Positions 17,744-26,799 are shown, counted from the first letter of the stretch. The stretch: 64,000 bases of DNA from an uncultured Prevotella sp. (GCA_900770395.1 CAAGKM010000014.1:62001-126000); one strand, 5' to 3'. Notes: a model not told the origin generated them from the letters alone. Numbers and translations are program-made.

Positions 17744-18635
17744 TTGGTATTGTATTGTGCTGAATACCGGCACCAAACACCGCTGGCTGTGGAGTAGCCT
17801 TCATTGAGTCTTTCCTCAGCGAGTCAGGATGTGCACCGTCACCAGGCTTCATTGCCTCAGGTCTCCTTGGCTCCACTTTCTGACGCATGCGGGCGAGCAC
17901 AATCTGGTCCACCACCATCAGCCTCATCACCTTAGAGTCATTTTGGTTGCCTTTATTAAGATAAATAAATCCGTTTATCTCCTTTATTTTCTTATCGTTA
18001 CGCTCATTTACCGTCAAGCGGGTCTCACCGCTCGACATCACACGCTGGTACCTTGACACAATAGTGTCGCCCTCATACTTTACGGCAATAAGAGCCACGG
18101 CATCCTTAGAGCCTTCCTGATAAAGGAACGAAGAGCGGAAACTAAGCTGCAGCATGTCGTTGGCATGATAAGATGTGTCGGCCGTGATATGAAAATCAAA
18201 ACGGTTGTTGAGCGTAACGGCACTAAGCACCTTACTCCTCACACCGTTCCACACATTGGCAGTGTCACCGTTAGCGCTCAGCATCACAGCATGATTTCCT
18301 CCCGAGGCTCCCATCTTCTGCGCATCGGCATCGAGACGCTCCTCCAACGATTTGTAAATCTCAGCCATACGGTCGGCATGACTGTAATAATACACCATAG
18401 ACGAGTCGAAATCCGCCTCGCTCACACCATACTTCTTCAGCACGGCAAGAAAATACAGACGGCTTTTAAAATCCTCGTCTGCACCATTGCCGTCGACAGT
18501 CGCCGCCGCATGAGACAGATGATAGTCGTAAAGCAAATCCTCCATCTCGTCAGGCTGTATATATTTGCCCGGCACCTGCGGTCTGCAACTAAACAGCAGC
18601 AGCGCCGGCAGTATTCTCGCTATTGTCCTTATCAT
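17688..18635 (-). CDS. DUF4296-type lipoprotein
   Basis: About 315 residues. The chosen start MIRTIARILPALLLFSC gives a signal sequence with a lipobox-like end (LFSC), so this is probably an outer- or inner-membrane lipoprotein; ATG at 18650 is an alternative 5 residues upstream. The DUF4296 region follows (DEMEDLLYDYHLSHA, then the YGVSEADFDSSMVYY motif), and the C-terminal ~60 residues are Pro/Lys-rich. Function is unknown. The start overlaps the end of lspA by 47 bases. Being encoded next to lspA, the lipoprotein signal peptidase that would mature it, is suggestive but may be coincidence. Confidence 0.8.
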   Translation of the reverse strand: MIRTIARILPALLLFSCRPQVPGKYIQPDEMEDLLYDYHLSHAAATVDGNGADEDFKSRLYFLAVLKKYGVSEADFDSSMVYYYSHADRMAEIYKSLEERLDADAQKMGASGGNHAVMLSANGDTANVWNGVRSKVLSAVTLNNRFDFHITADTSYHANDMLQLSFRSSFLYQEGSKDAVALIAVKYEGDTIVSRYQRVMSSGETRLTVNERNDKKIKEINGFIYLNKGNQNDSKVMRLMVVDQIVLARMRQKVEPRRPEAMKPGDGAHPDSLRKDSMKATPQPAVFGAGIQHNTIPNEAKKILPVGSPRRMLQK

Positions 18636-19266
18636 CTTTTTTCTTGTCATCACCAAACAATGCGCCAAGCTCCTCACGGTAGAACAGCATGGCAGCCACC
18701 ACTCCCACAGACACGCAGGAATCGGCAAAATTAAACACGGGACTAAAGAATATAAACTCCTCACCGCCAACCACAGGCATCCAGTCGGGCCATGTGGTGA
18801 CTATCAGCGGGAAATAGAACATATCCACGACCTTGCCCATGAGCACGGGAGCGTAACCCTCACCAAAGGGCACCAGCTCGCTGAGCGTATAAGGCGTAGA
18901 GGCAGAGAATATCTGCCCATAGAACAGACTGTCGAAGATGTTGCCGGCAGCACCGGCAAGAACCATAGCCACACAGACCATATACCCCACACGCACAGTG
19001 CCTTGGCGCACCAGCTTACGCAGGTACCAGCAGATAAATCCTACAGCCACAATGCGGAACAGAGATAGGACAACCTTGCTTCCTATCTCCATCCCGAATG
19101 CCATACCATTGTTTTCAATAAACAATATCTTGAACCAACTGGCTATCTCAATACTCTCATGCAGTGTCATGTTGGTCTTCACCAGGATCTTTATCACTTG
19201 GTCGGTAACCAGCAGCAACACTATGAGTATGGTCATAAAGATGCCACTACCAAAAAATTTCCTCAT
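18589..19266 (-). CDS. lspA: Lipoprotein signal peptidase (signal peptidase II)
   Basis: An inner-membrane aspartyl protease that cleaves prolipoprotein signal peptides. The two catalytic aspartates are seen in GNIFDSLFYG and FNFADSCVS, with the NNGMAFGM motif upstream. Four transmembrane segments are present. It is longer than the usual ~165 residues because of an inserted loop around residues 128-165 and a charged C-terminal tail (DDKKKDDKDN), both common in Bacteroidota. ATG at 19266 is used; TTG one codon upstream is less likely. It starts 3 bases after the traR/dksA gene. Confidence 0.92.
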   Translation of the reverse strand: MRKFFGSGIFMTILIVLLLVTDQVIKILVKTNMTLHESIEIASWFKILFIENNGMAFGMEIGSKVVLSLFRIVAVGFICWYLRKLVRQGTVRVGYMVCVAMVLAGAAGNIFDSLFYGQIFSASTPYTLSELVPFGEGYAPVLMGKVVDMFYFPLIVTTWPDWMPVVGGEEFIFFSPVFNFADSCVSVGVVAAMLFYREELGALFGDDKKKDDKDNSENTAGAAAV

Positions 19267-19269
19267 CAA

Positions 19270-19644
19270 TTATTTTTTCATTTTCGACTCCACGCTGAGG
19301 GTGGCATGAGGCACAGCCCGCAGACGCTCCTTTGGAATCAGCTCGCCTGTAATGCGGTCGACACCATAGGTTTTATTGGCAATACGAATGAGCGCACCCT
19401 CCAGTCCGCGGATGAACTTCTGCAGGCGTGCCGCTTGATTCATGATATCCTCTTTCGACTGTGTCACACTGCCCTCCTCCAGTGCCTTATACGTTGGAGA
19501 CGTGTCCTCCACATCGTTACCGTCAGTGTTGTTCAACGATGCCATCAGCTGTTTAAAGTCTTTTTTTGCAACATCCAGTTTATCGTTTATGAGCAGGCGG
19601 AACTCTTCCAACTCTGCATCACTATACCTTGTTTTCTCTGCCAT
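19270..19644 (-). CDS. TraR/DksA-family protein lacking the zinc cysteines
   Basis: A 124-residue DksA-like protein. The N-terminal two-thirds should form the coiled coil that enters the RNA polymerase secondary channel. The C-terminal signature (TGELIPKERLRAVPHATLS) is clear, but all four zinc-ligand cysteines are missing; the position normally read as YGxC is YGVD. It could still bind RNA polymerase, as some Cys-less DksA relatives do, but this is inference. It sits between ileS (86 bases upstream) and lspA (3 bases downstream). Confidence 0.85.
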   Translation of the reverse strand: MAEKTRYSDAELEEFRLLINDKLDVAKKDFKQLMASLNNTDGNDVEDTSPTYKALEEGSVTQSKEDIMNQAARLQKFIRGLEGALIRIANKTYGVDRITGELIPKERLRAVPHATLSVESKMKK

Positions 19645-19730
19645 AATCTTTATAGTTTTAAATTGTATTTGTTGATTATTGTTATTGTGTTAATACTAAA
19701 GCATTTATACTCAAAGGTGGAGTCTGCGCC

Positions 19731-22700
19731 TTAGCGCTTCTCCACCTTTATATTCAGTTTCAGCCCGTCGATGTCCACCTCCGCACCGTCGTTGTCGGCG
19801 AGTACGATGCTGTCGGCGAGCACCTGTGTCATGATATACTCCTGATAGCTGTCAACCGCTTTGCGGACACTCTCATTGTCGGTAATCGTCACGTTGATGC
19901 GGTCGGTAATCTCCAGTCCGGTGTCCTTGCGGAGGTTCTGCACACGGTTGATAAGCTCACGTGCCATACCCTCGTTACGCAGCTCATCGGTGAGCTCCAC
20001 CTCCAGTGCCACGGTGAGGTTGCCCTCGTTGCTCACGAGCCATCCCGGGATGTCCTCGCTGATTATCTCCACATCGGCAGCCTCCACTTCAAGAGCCTGT
20101 CCGTCAACGGCAATACCTATCTTTCCGTCACGCTCCAATGCGCTTATCTGGTCCTGGTCGAGCGAGGTCATGGCAGCGGCAACGCCCTTCATCAGCTTGC
20201 CGAACTTCTTGCCCATCACCTTAAAGTTACACTTCACCTTCTTCACTAAAATTCCCTGACCCTCAACGAAGTCGAGTTCCTTCACGTTCACCTCGTTGCG
20301 TATCAAGTCCTTCACAGCCTCGATGTGCTGACGCTGCTCGTCGTCCACGGCAGGAATCATGATTTTCTGCAGCGGCTGGCGCACCTTGATGTTCACCTTG
20401 CGGCGCAGTGCGAGCACCATTGAGGTTATCTTCTGCGCCATACCCATACGTGCCTCAAGGTCGGCGTCAATGTAAGCCTCGTTCACCTCGGGGAACTTGG
20501 CAAGATGCACGCTCTCGCAATTCTCCCTGCCTGTGGCGGCTGTAAGGTCGAGATACAGCTGGTCGGCATAGAACGGTGCGAACGGCGCAATAAGCTTTGC
20601 CACCGTCTCCAGACAAGTGTAGAGTGTCTGATAGGCGGACAGTTTGTCCTTGCTCATCTCCTTGCCCCAGAAACGCTTGCGGTTCAGACGCACGTACCAG
20701 TTGCTGAGGTCATCGTTCACAAATGCGTCGATGAGACGTCCAGCACGGGTCGGGTCGTAGTTGCCCAGCTCCCTGTCAACGCCCTTCACAAGTGAGTGGA
20801 GCACCGACAGAATCCAGCGGTCAATCTCAGGACGCTCCTCCACTGGCACCTCGGGCTGCGAGTAGTCGAAGCCGTCAACGTTGGCGTAGAGAGCAAAGAA
20901 GCTGTAAGTGTTATATAATGTTCCGAAGAACTTGCGGCGCACCTCGTCCACGCCGTTGGGGTCGAACTTCAGGTTGTCCCAAGGCTCAGAGTTGGTCATC
21001 ATATAGAAGCGCACGGGGTCGGCGCCGTATTTATCGATCATTTCAAACGGATTCACCACGTTGCCCACGTGCTTCGACATCTTGTTGCCCTTTGAGTCGA
21101 GCACCAGACCGCTGGAAATGACGTTCTTGAACGCCACGGAGTCGAACACCATAGTGGCAATGGCATGGAGTGTGAAGAACCATCCGCGTGTCTGGTCTAC
21201 ACCCTCGTTGATGAAGTCGGCGGGGAAAGCCTTGCCCTCGTCAATCATCTCACGGTTCTCAAACGGGTAGTGAATCTGTGCGTATGGCATTGAACCAGAG
21301 TCAAACCAAACGTCGATGAGGTCAGCCTCACGCTTCATCGGCTTGCCGCTCTCGCTCACCAGCACAATGTTGTCGACGTAAGGACGGTGAATGTCGATGC
21401 GGTCATAGTTTTCCTGACTATAGTCACCTGGCACAAAGCCCTTGTCTTTCATCGGGTTGCTTGTCATAACGCCCGCAGCCACAGCCTTCTCAATCTCGTC
21501 GTAGAGCTGCTGCATAGAGCCTATGCAGATCTCCTCGCCGTCCTCGTTGCGCCAGATAGGCAGCGGAGTGCCCCAATAGCGGCTGCGCGACAGGTTCCAG
21601 TCGTTGAGGTTGTCGAGCCAGTTGCCGAAACGTCCTGTTCCCGTGCTCTCGGGTTGCCAGTTTATGGTCTTATTGAGCTCACTCATGCGCTCCTTCTTTG
21701 CCGAAGAGCGGATGAACCACGAGTCGAGAGGATAGTAGAGCACCGGCTTGTCGGTACGCCAGCAGTGAGGATAGTTGTGCACATGCTTCTCTATCTTCAG
21801 GGCTATGCCAGCCTGCTTCATCTCCATGCAGAGCACGATATTGAGGTCCTCTGCCTTCATGGCAGCAGCCTCGTCGTACTTGCCTCCAGGATTAAACTCC
21901 GGAGCGTATGCGTTCTTCACATAATCACCTGCATGCCTGCCGTAAGCCTCGGTGTCAACACATTTCTCAGCAAACACCTTGTCGAGCTCGTCAATGACAT
22001 AGTATTTACCCTCAAGGTCAACCATCGGACGGGTCTCACCTTTCTTATTTATAAGGAACAGCGAAGGTATGCCTGCGTCCTTTGCCACCTTGGCGTCGTC
22101 GGCACCGAAGGTAGGCGCGATGTGCACAATACCCGTACCGTCGTCAGTGGTAACGTAGTCTCCGGGGATTACCCGGAAGGCTGCGCCCTCCATCTCCACG
22201 AACTTGTCCTTGCCGTTCTCGCCCGTAAACACCTTGTCGGGATTTGCCTCGGCGTATGCCTTTACAAACGGTGCGGCATTCTCGTCAACCTTTGCCGAAG
22301 GCTTCACCCAGGGCATAAGCTGCTCGTATTCCATTTCCACAAGCTCGGGTCCCATATATTCTCCCACGATGCGGTAAGGCACCACCTTGTCGCCGTGCTT
22401 ATAAGCCTGCATGTCAGCGTCTTTGCCCTCGGGCTTAAAGTAAGAGTTAACCAGAGACTCTGCCATAACGACCGTAATTTTCTCGTCGTTGTAGGGATTA
22501 TAGGTCTGCACTGCCACATATTTAATATTAGGACCAACGCACAGGGCGGTATTTGAAGGCAGTGTCCACGGTGTTGTGGTCCATGCGGCGAAATAAGCCT
22601 CGCCCCACTCCGTCCACTCTGCCTTTGGATTCTTTGCCTTAAACAGCACGGTGGCGGTGGTATCCTTAACGTCGCGGTAGCAGCCGGGCTGATTGAGCTC

Positions 22701-23297
22701 ATGGCTCGACAGACCAGTTCCCGCTCCCGGGCTATATGGCTGTATGGTGTATCCCTTGTAGAGCAGTCCCTTGTCGTATAGCTGCTTCAGGAGCCACCAC
22801 AGTGTCTCAATGTATTTATTGTCGTAAGTGATATAAGGATGGTCGAGGTCAACGAAATAACCCATTTCCTCGGTCAGCTTGCGCCACTCGGCGGTGTACA
22901 TCATCACGTTCTGGCGGCACTTTCTGTTATAGTCCTCCACAGAAATGTACTTCGCGCTCTCATGGTTGTCAATATCTGCCTTGGTGATACCAAGTTCCTT
23001 CTCCACTCCTAACTCCACGGGCAGTCCGTGAGTGTCCCAACCAGCCTTACGGTGCACCTGCATACCCTTCATTGTCTTATAGCGGTTGAAGGTGTCCTTT
23101 ATCGAACGTGCCAGCACATGGTGAATGCCCGGGTGTCCGTTTGCCGAAGGAGGTCCCTCGAAGAATACAAACTGAGGACAGCCCTCGCGCTCATCTATCG
23201 ACTTGTGGAAGATGTCCCGCTCCTCCCACAATTTCAGAATGTCTTTGTTTGTCTGTGTCAGGTTCATACCCTGATGTTCAGCAAATTTCTTGCCCAT
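19731..23297 (-). CDS. ileS: Isoleucyl-tRNA synthetase
   Basis: A 1,188-residue class I aminoacyl-tRNA synthetase. The HIGH-type motif is HPGIHH in PPSANGHPGIHHVLARS, followed by GWDTHGLPVE. The KMSKS-type motif is KMSKH in GNKMSKHVGNVVNPF. The large editing (CP1) domain lies between, containing the TTPWTLPSNTALCV motif. The C-terminal region lacks a clear zinc-finger Cys cluster and the protein is long, which fits the long, eukaryote-like type of IleRS; that subtype call is tentative. It is the first gene of the minus-strand run; TAACTTTG at 23339-23346 upstream is a good -7 element without a clear -33 partner. Confidence 0.93.
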   Translation of the reverse strand: MGKKFAEHQGMNLTQTNKDILKLWEERDIFHKSIDEREGCPQFVFFEGPPSANGHPGIHHVLARSIKDTFNRYKTMKGMQVHRKAGWDTHGLPVELGVEKELGITKADIDNHESAKYISVEDYNRKCRQNVMMYTAEWRKLTEEMGYFVDLDHPYITYDNKYIETLWWLLKQLYDKGLLYKGYTIQPYSPGAGTGLSSHELNQPGCYRDVKDTTATVLFKAKNPKAEWTEWGEAYFAAWTTTPWTLPSNTALCVGPNIKYVAVQTYNPYNDEKITVVMAESLVNSYFKPEGKDADMQAYKHGDKVVPYRIVGEYMGPELVEMEYEQLMPWVKPSAKVDENAAPFVKAYAEANPDKVFTGENGKDKFVEMEGAAFRVIPGDYVTTDDGTGIVHIAPTFGADDAKVAKDAGIPSLFLINKKGETRPMVDLEGKYYVIDELDKVFAEKCVDTEAYGRHAGDYVKNAYAPEFNPGGKYDEAAAMKAEDLNIVLCMEMKQAGIALKIEKHVHNYPHCWRTDKPVLYYPLDSWFIRSSAKKERMSELNKTINWQPESTGTGRFGNWLDNLNDWNLSRSRYWGTPLPIWRNEDGEEICIGSMQQLYDEIEKAVAAGVMTSNPMKDKGFVPGDYSQENYDRIDIHRPYVDNIVLVSESGKPMKREADLIDVWFDSGSMPYAQIHYPFENREMIDEGKAFPADFINEGVDQTRGWFFTLHAIATMVFDSVAFKNVISSGLVLDSKGNKMSKHVGNVVNPFEMIDKYGADPVRFYMMTNSEPWDNLKFDPNGVDEVRRKFFGTLYNTYSFFALYANVDGFDYSQPEVPVEERPEIDRWILSVLHSLVKGVDRELGNYDPTRAGRLIDAFVNDDLSNWYVRLNRKRFWGKEMSKDKLSAYQTLYTCLETVAKLIAPFAPFYADQLYLDLTAATGRENCESVHLAKFPEVNEAYIDADLEARMGMAQKITSMVLALRRKVNIKVRQPLQKIMIPAVDDEQRQHIEAVKDLIRNEVNVKELDFVEGQGILVKKVKCNFKVMGKKFGKLMKGVAAAMTSLDQDQISALERDGKIGIAVDGQALEVEAADVEIISEDIPGWLVSNEGNLTVALEVELTDELRNEGMARELINRVQNLRKDTGLEITDRINVTITDNESVRKAVDSYQEYIMTQVLADSIVLADNDGAEVDIDGLKLNIKVEKR

Positions 23298-23338
23298 AAT
23301 TCTATATCGTTTTTTCTTCTGTTTTTTATTAATGGCTG

Positions 23339-23346
23339 CAAAGTTA
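23339..23346 (-). promoter_or_regulatory. Probable -7 element of ileS
   Basis: TAACTTTG on the minus strand, 42 bases before the ileS start codon. No TTTG is found 19-21 bases further up, so the promoter is incomplete by consensus. Confidence 0.4.
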
Positions 23347-23482
23347 CGAAAAAAATTGAGAAATGAAAAATGTAGAATGAATAATCGCTCATTAAACTCG
23401 TTTTTTTAATATTTTTTATGTCACACCTCCATTCATATCAGTTTAAAAGGACTGATGATTATAACCGTGTATACTATCATGT

Positions 23483-24490
23483 TTATTGTTTTTTTGAATA
23501 TATTATATCCATTATTTCCGCTGAGACAATCGGTCTATAGTGTGACTTCTCATAATAGTTATGAAAATCCTTGTTCCATTTGTTCACGCCTGAGAAATCA
23601 TAAATATTGTCCTTGCCATAAATTTCACAAAGCGTGTTATAAGTGGCTCTGTTCAACTTTATCTGGTCATATAATGGACTTATCACTATTTTATATGAAG
23701 TATGATGCTTGTCAAAGATGTCTCTTATATCTTTCAGACATGCAATATCTTTTTCGTTTAAGTCGTCCATTGAGAATGTCCCCGGCTCTTGCACATCCTC
23801 AAACACTTTTAAATGCTCCGCATCATAATATGTTCCTTCTTTAATTTTTTTCTCAGGAATTGTCTCCTGAAACTCATTGTATTCCGGGATATACGTAAAA
23901 TGGCTTTGGTTTATATAGTTTCCCATATATGTACGGTATTCCCCATAAATGCAGTAATCCGCCAAAGCCACTAAAAACTTAGGATTCAGGAAAGCCATAA
24001 AATGTTGCAGATGGAAACTTCCCATGTTAGAATATCCCTTCAACATTGGCGGTGAGACGAACAAGTAGCCATTTGTTTGCTCATATACAGACAGCAGCTG
24101 ATAATCTATAACCAGCAAGACATTTTTAAGGTCACCGCCATTCTTGTCTATAAACATTATTTTATCTCGTACCCCACTTATTGATCCGCCAGACTCATCA
24201 AAGTGCATACATCTGCTTCCTTTCGTCAGGTATTTTTTCCATGTGTCAATCTCATAAAAGAGACTTCTGGAATTGCCAAAAATAAATGAATCATATTGAT
24301 ATTTGGGATTCTGGTTTATATATGTCATAGTGGAACCATACGCCCTGTTTACCACAATATAATTATATGAGTCAACATAGTATGGATTATAATGGTAAAT
24401 AACCTTGAAAACATCTGTTACAATGTAAACTATTACCAATATGTAAATTGGACTGCCAAATATTACAACTCTCTTTAAAAATCTCCGCAT
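23483..24490 (-). CDS. SGNH/DltD-like partner of the MBOAT acyltransferase
   Basis: A 335-residue protein with one N-terminal membrane anchor (FLKRVVIFGSPIYILVIVYIV) and a periplasmic domain. FIFGNSRSLFYEIDTW near residue 70 resembles SGNH block I (a GxSxS-like Ser), and KSHYRP near residue 320 resembles the terminal His block of DltD/AlgJ-type proteins. Directly after an AlgI/DltB-like MBOAT gene (2-base gap), it is best read as the extracytoplasmic protein that transfers the acyl group to a polymer. The sequence is divergent, so catalytic assignment is tentative. Confidence 0.6.
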   Translation of the reverse strand: MRRFLKRVVIFGSPIYILVIVYIVTDVFKVIYHYNPYYVDSYNYIVVNRAYGSTMTYINQNPKYQYDSFIFGNSRSLFYEIDTWKKYLTKGSRCMHFDESGGSISGVRDKIMFIDKNGGDLKNVLLVIDYQLLSVYEQTNGYLFVSPPMLKGYSNMGSFHLQHFMAFLNPKFLVALADYCIYGEYRTYMGNYINQSHFTYIPEYNEFQETIPEKKIKEGTYYDAEHLKVFEDVQEPGTFSMDDLNEKDIACLKDIRDIFDKHHTSYKIVISPLYDQIKLNRATYNTLCEIYGKDNIYDFSGVNKWNKDFHNYYEKSHYRPIVSAEIMDIIYSKKQ

Positions 24491-24492
24491 AC

Positions 24493-25929
24493 CTAAAACT
24501 GAAAATAAATGAATGTTTGCCCATTACCTATATTTTGGGCTATTAAAACCAAAAGCACATAATAAATCACCCAGCGGACCCAACGACAGTTGAAAGGTTT
24601 AACATCAGAGAATTGAAGGGCATGCTGTTTATTCCTTTGAATCCATTCTATACCCAGAAAAACAAATCCCACAATACCCCATCCACAGAAAGTTCTGCCC
24701 CCGGCAATTGGATTTGTCACCATACATGCAAGGTAGTCAGCCGCTTGCGATATTGTTTCCGCACGAAAGATAATCCAGCCAATAACGACAAGGAAAAAAG
24801 TCAGTGTAATCTGTAAAAATTCCTTAACAGATGGCAGATACTTGCCGTATGCCACCACATTCTTGTACTTTGTATTAATGCCAAGGACATTATATACAGC
24901 AAGCAGTGTGGCATGAAAAAGCCCCCAGCAGACAAAGGTCCAGTCAGCCCCATGCCATAAACCGCTGATGCCCCACACAATATACACATTACGGATGATT
25001 TTCCATTTGCCGCATCTGCTGCCGCCAAGAGGGAAATACACATAGTCACGGAACCAAGTGGTCAATGAAATATGCCAACGCCGCCAGAATTCAGGGATAC
25101 TCCGTGAAAAACATGGAAAGTTGAAGTTGCGCATTAAATTAAATCCGAACAACCGTGCACAGCCGATGGCTATATCCGAATAGCCTGAGAAATCGCAGTA
25201 TATTTGTAATGTAAACAGAACACCAAGCATAAAAAGCGCCAAGCCCGACCATTCTGGATAACTGCCCCAATATTCGTTAACATAGGCTGCGCAATTGTCA
25301 GCAACCACAATTTTCTTGACGAATCCCCATAGAATCTGCCGCATTCCATCCACGGATTTCGCATAGTCAAACTGACGCTTCTGCTGAAACTGGGGCAACA
25401 GATTGGCAGCCCTCTCAATTGGCCCTGCCACCAGCTGCGGAAAAAAACTGATGTAGGCAAAGAACTCGATAATGTCGTGTGTTGCCGGAAGTTTCTTCTG
25501 ATAAACGTCAATGGTATAGCTGAGAGCCTGAAACGTGTAGAAACTGATGCCTACCGGGAGAATGATGTTTATTGTCGCCATATCCAAATGCCATCCCAAA
25601 GTCTTGAAAATCATATCAAGATTTTCCACAAAGAAATTGTAATATTTAAATATGCCAAGAACACTGAGGTTCAGCACAATATTTGCGGCACTTACTAATT
25701 GTTGCCGTATTCGCTGTCCTTCATTGCGCTCAAGCAGCAAGCCACTACAATAGCTGCAAAAAGAGGTGAGTACAATCAAAAGAAGAAAACGCCAGTTCCA
25801 CCAGCCATAAAACACATAACTTGCAGCAACCACCAGCAGGTTCTGCCAGCGCCGTTCACAGAAAACGAACCAATAGAGCAGAAACACTATTGGCAGAAAA
25901 ATCAAAAATTCTAAAGAATTAAAAAGCAT
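24493..25929 (-). CDS. MBOAT-family O-acyltransferase (AlgI/DltB-like)
   Basis: A 478-residue inner-membrane protein with about eleven transmembrane segments. Family hallmarks are FPQLVAGPIERAANLLPQF, CDFSGYSDIAIG, the FWRRWHISLTTWFRDYVYFPLGG-type block, and GLWHGADWTFVCWG, whose His is the catalytic residue. These enzymes bring an activated acyl group, usually acetyl, across the inner membrane for O-acylation of an exopolysaccharide, peptidoglycan or teichoic-type polymer. No glycosyltransferase or polymer genes lie nearby, so the acceptor is unknown. It is followed at once by the SGNH-like gene. Confidence 0.9.
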   Translation of the reverse strand: MLFNSLEFLIFLPIVFLLYWFVFCERRWQNLLVVAASYVFYGWWNWRFLLLIVLTSFCSYCSGLLLERNEGQRIRQQLVSAANIVLNLSVLGIFKYYNFFVENLDMIFKTLGWHLDMATINIILPVGISFYTFQALSYTIDVYQKKLPATHDIIEFFAYISFFPQLVAGPIERAANLLPQFQQKRQFDYAKSVDGMRQILWGFVKKIVVADNCAAYVNEYWGSYPEWSGLALFMLGVLFTLQIYCDFSGYSDIAIGCARLFGFNLMRNFNFPCFSRSIPEFWRRWHISLTTWFRDYVYFPLGGSRCGKWKIIRNVYIVWGISGLWHGADWTFVCWGLFHATLLAVYNVLGINTKYKNVVAYGKYLPSVKEFLQITLTFFLVVIGWIIFRAETISQAADYLACMVTNPIAGGRTFCGWGIVGFVFLGIEWIQRNKQHALQFSDVKPFNCRWVRWVIYYVLLVLIAQNIGNGQTFIYFQF

Positions 25930-26037
25930 ACAGTTCTTCCAGTCAATTCATTTGTCGTCCTTAGAAATGTTGTGTTCTCTCCCTACAGCAGCCACTCCGA
26001 CATTTTGCAAAGCCGGCACAATGTGAGTAAACGGCTA

Positions 26038-26069
26038 CAAAGTTACGAATAAGTAAGCACAAAGCCAAG
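26038..26069 (-). promoter_or_regulatory. Promoter of the MBOAT-SGNH pair
   Basis: On the minus strand CTTG (26066-26069; one mismatch), 20 bases, TAACTTTG (26038-26045). Start near 26031, leader about 100 bases. Confidence 0.5.
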
Positions 26070-26253
26070 AAAAACAGAAACTTTTTTATGTTTTTCCCAA
26101 AACATCAGCAAAACAAACTCTTTCATAATAAAAAATGTAATGACAATTCTGAAAAATTCCCGTATAATTTTTTGTGCATTATAGAAAAGAAAAATGAATA
26201 TTTATCAGTTTTTCAGTCAATGCCTAAGTGAAACTTTTGATACATCGAAGTGT

Positions 26254-26371
26254 TTTCAGAGAAAAACTTAAGTATTTCCGTCGTAACACTTAACAGTTTC
26301 CATATACAACTCTTAAGCGTTACTGAAACAACACTTAAGTGTTGCGACGGCAATACTTAAGTGTTCTGAAA
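26254..26371. repeat. Large imperfect inverted repeat rich in CTTAAG
   Basis: The left arm (about 26254-26300) and right arm (about 26323-26371) are reverse complements with a few mismatches; shared blocks include TCAGA, ACTTAAGTATT, CCGTCG, AACACTTAA and GTTTC. Four CTTAAG hexamers lie at 26267, 26312 (in the loop), 26334 and 26356, and CAACACTTAAGTGTTG at 26329-26344 is itself a 16-bp palindrome. A folded transcript from either strand would be a long hairpin. No open frame fits it. Confidence 0.75.
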
Positions 26372-26373
26372 GT

Positions 26374-26443
26374 AAAAAAACGCCGTAATTTTAATATACT
26401 GACTATCAGCATATTACAAAACTTAAAATTAGGGCGTTTTTTC
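26374..26443. terminator. Long hairpin with A/T flanks, possible terminator
   Basis: The 21-base left arm (26374-26394) pairs with 26423-26442 with one mismatch; the arm carries AAAAAACGCC/GGCGTTTTTT. The loop has a weaker inner pairing. T-runs on both strands allow termination either way. Confidence 0.55.
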
Positions 26444-26535
26444 GACCAGGAAACCATTTGGATGATTTCACGCGATTCTCAGAGGACTTCATGTAAACAT
26501 TTTTCACGCTTATGAGTTTCGCGCCATAACAGATT

Positions 26536-26568
26536 AACAAAAAGAGCTTCCAACGACTTGGAAGCTCT
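26536..26568 (-). terminator. Terminator of the tRNA-Arg pair
   Basis: On the minus strand AGAGCTTCCAA, a 4-base loop, TTGGAAGCTCT, then a T-run (stem 26543-26553 with 26558-26568). It begins 6 bases after the tRNA end. Confidence 0.85.
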
Positions 26569-26573
26569 CTTTG

Positions 26574-26647
26574 TGACTCCTGCAGGATTCAAACCTGCAA
26601 CCTTCTGATCCGTAGTCAGATGCTCTATTCAGTTGAGCTAAGGAGCC
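26574..26647 (-). tRNA. tRNA-Arg (anticodon ACG), copy 2
   Basis: A 74-base cloverleaf on the minus strand: acceptor GGCTCCT/AGGAGTC, D-stem GCTC/GAGC, anticodon stem TCTGA/TCAGA with loop CTACGGA, T-stem GCAGG/CCTGC with loop TTTGAAT. The anticodon ACG, read as ICG, decodes CGU/CGC/CGA. CCA is not encoded. Identical to the copy at 26694. Confidence 0.95.
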
Positions 26648-26693
26648 GACACTTATTGTCTGCCGCTCTGAATGCTGTTTGAAGTTGTGAAAG

Positions 26694-26767
26694 TGACTCC
26701 TGCAGGATTCAAACCTGCAACCTTCTGATCCGTAGTCAGATGCTCTATTCAGTTGAGCTAAGGAGCC
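26694..26767 (-). tRNA. tRNA-Arg (anticodon ACG), copy 1
   Basis: Same 74 bases as the copy at 26574, with 46 bases of unrelated spacer between them. It is nearest to the promoter at 26800-26831, so both are made from one transcript that ends at 26536. Confidence 0.95.
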
Positions 26768-26799
26768 GTTCAGCAACCTTCCCTTTCAGAATTGCGGTG

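Larger units (their letters stand above)
25930..26573. other. Long structured intergenic region
   Basis: No credible gene in 644 bases. From left to right it holds a promoter for the MBOAT pair (26038-26069), an AT-rich stretch, a large CTTAAG-rich inverted repeat (26254-26371), a second long imperfect hairpin (26374-26442) and the terminator of the tRNA-Arg pair (26536-26568). Confidence 0.7.

Noticed and set aside
26574..26767. Long direct repeat that could look like a CRISPR or recombination duplication
   Set aside because: Both copies fold as the same complete tRNA-Arg(ACG); there are only two and no spacer array. No CRISPR array is seen in the window.
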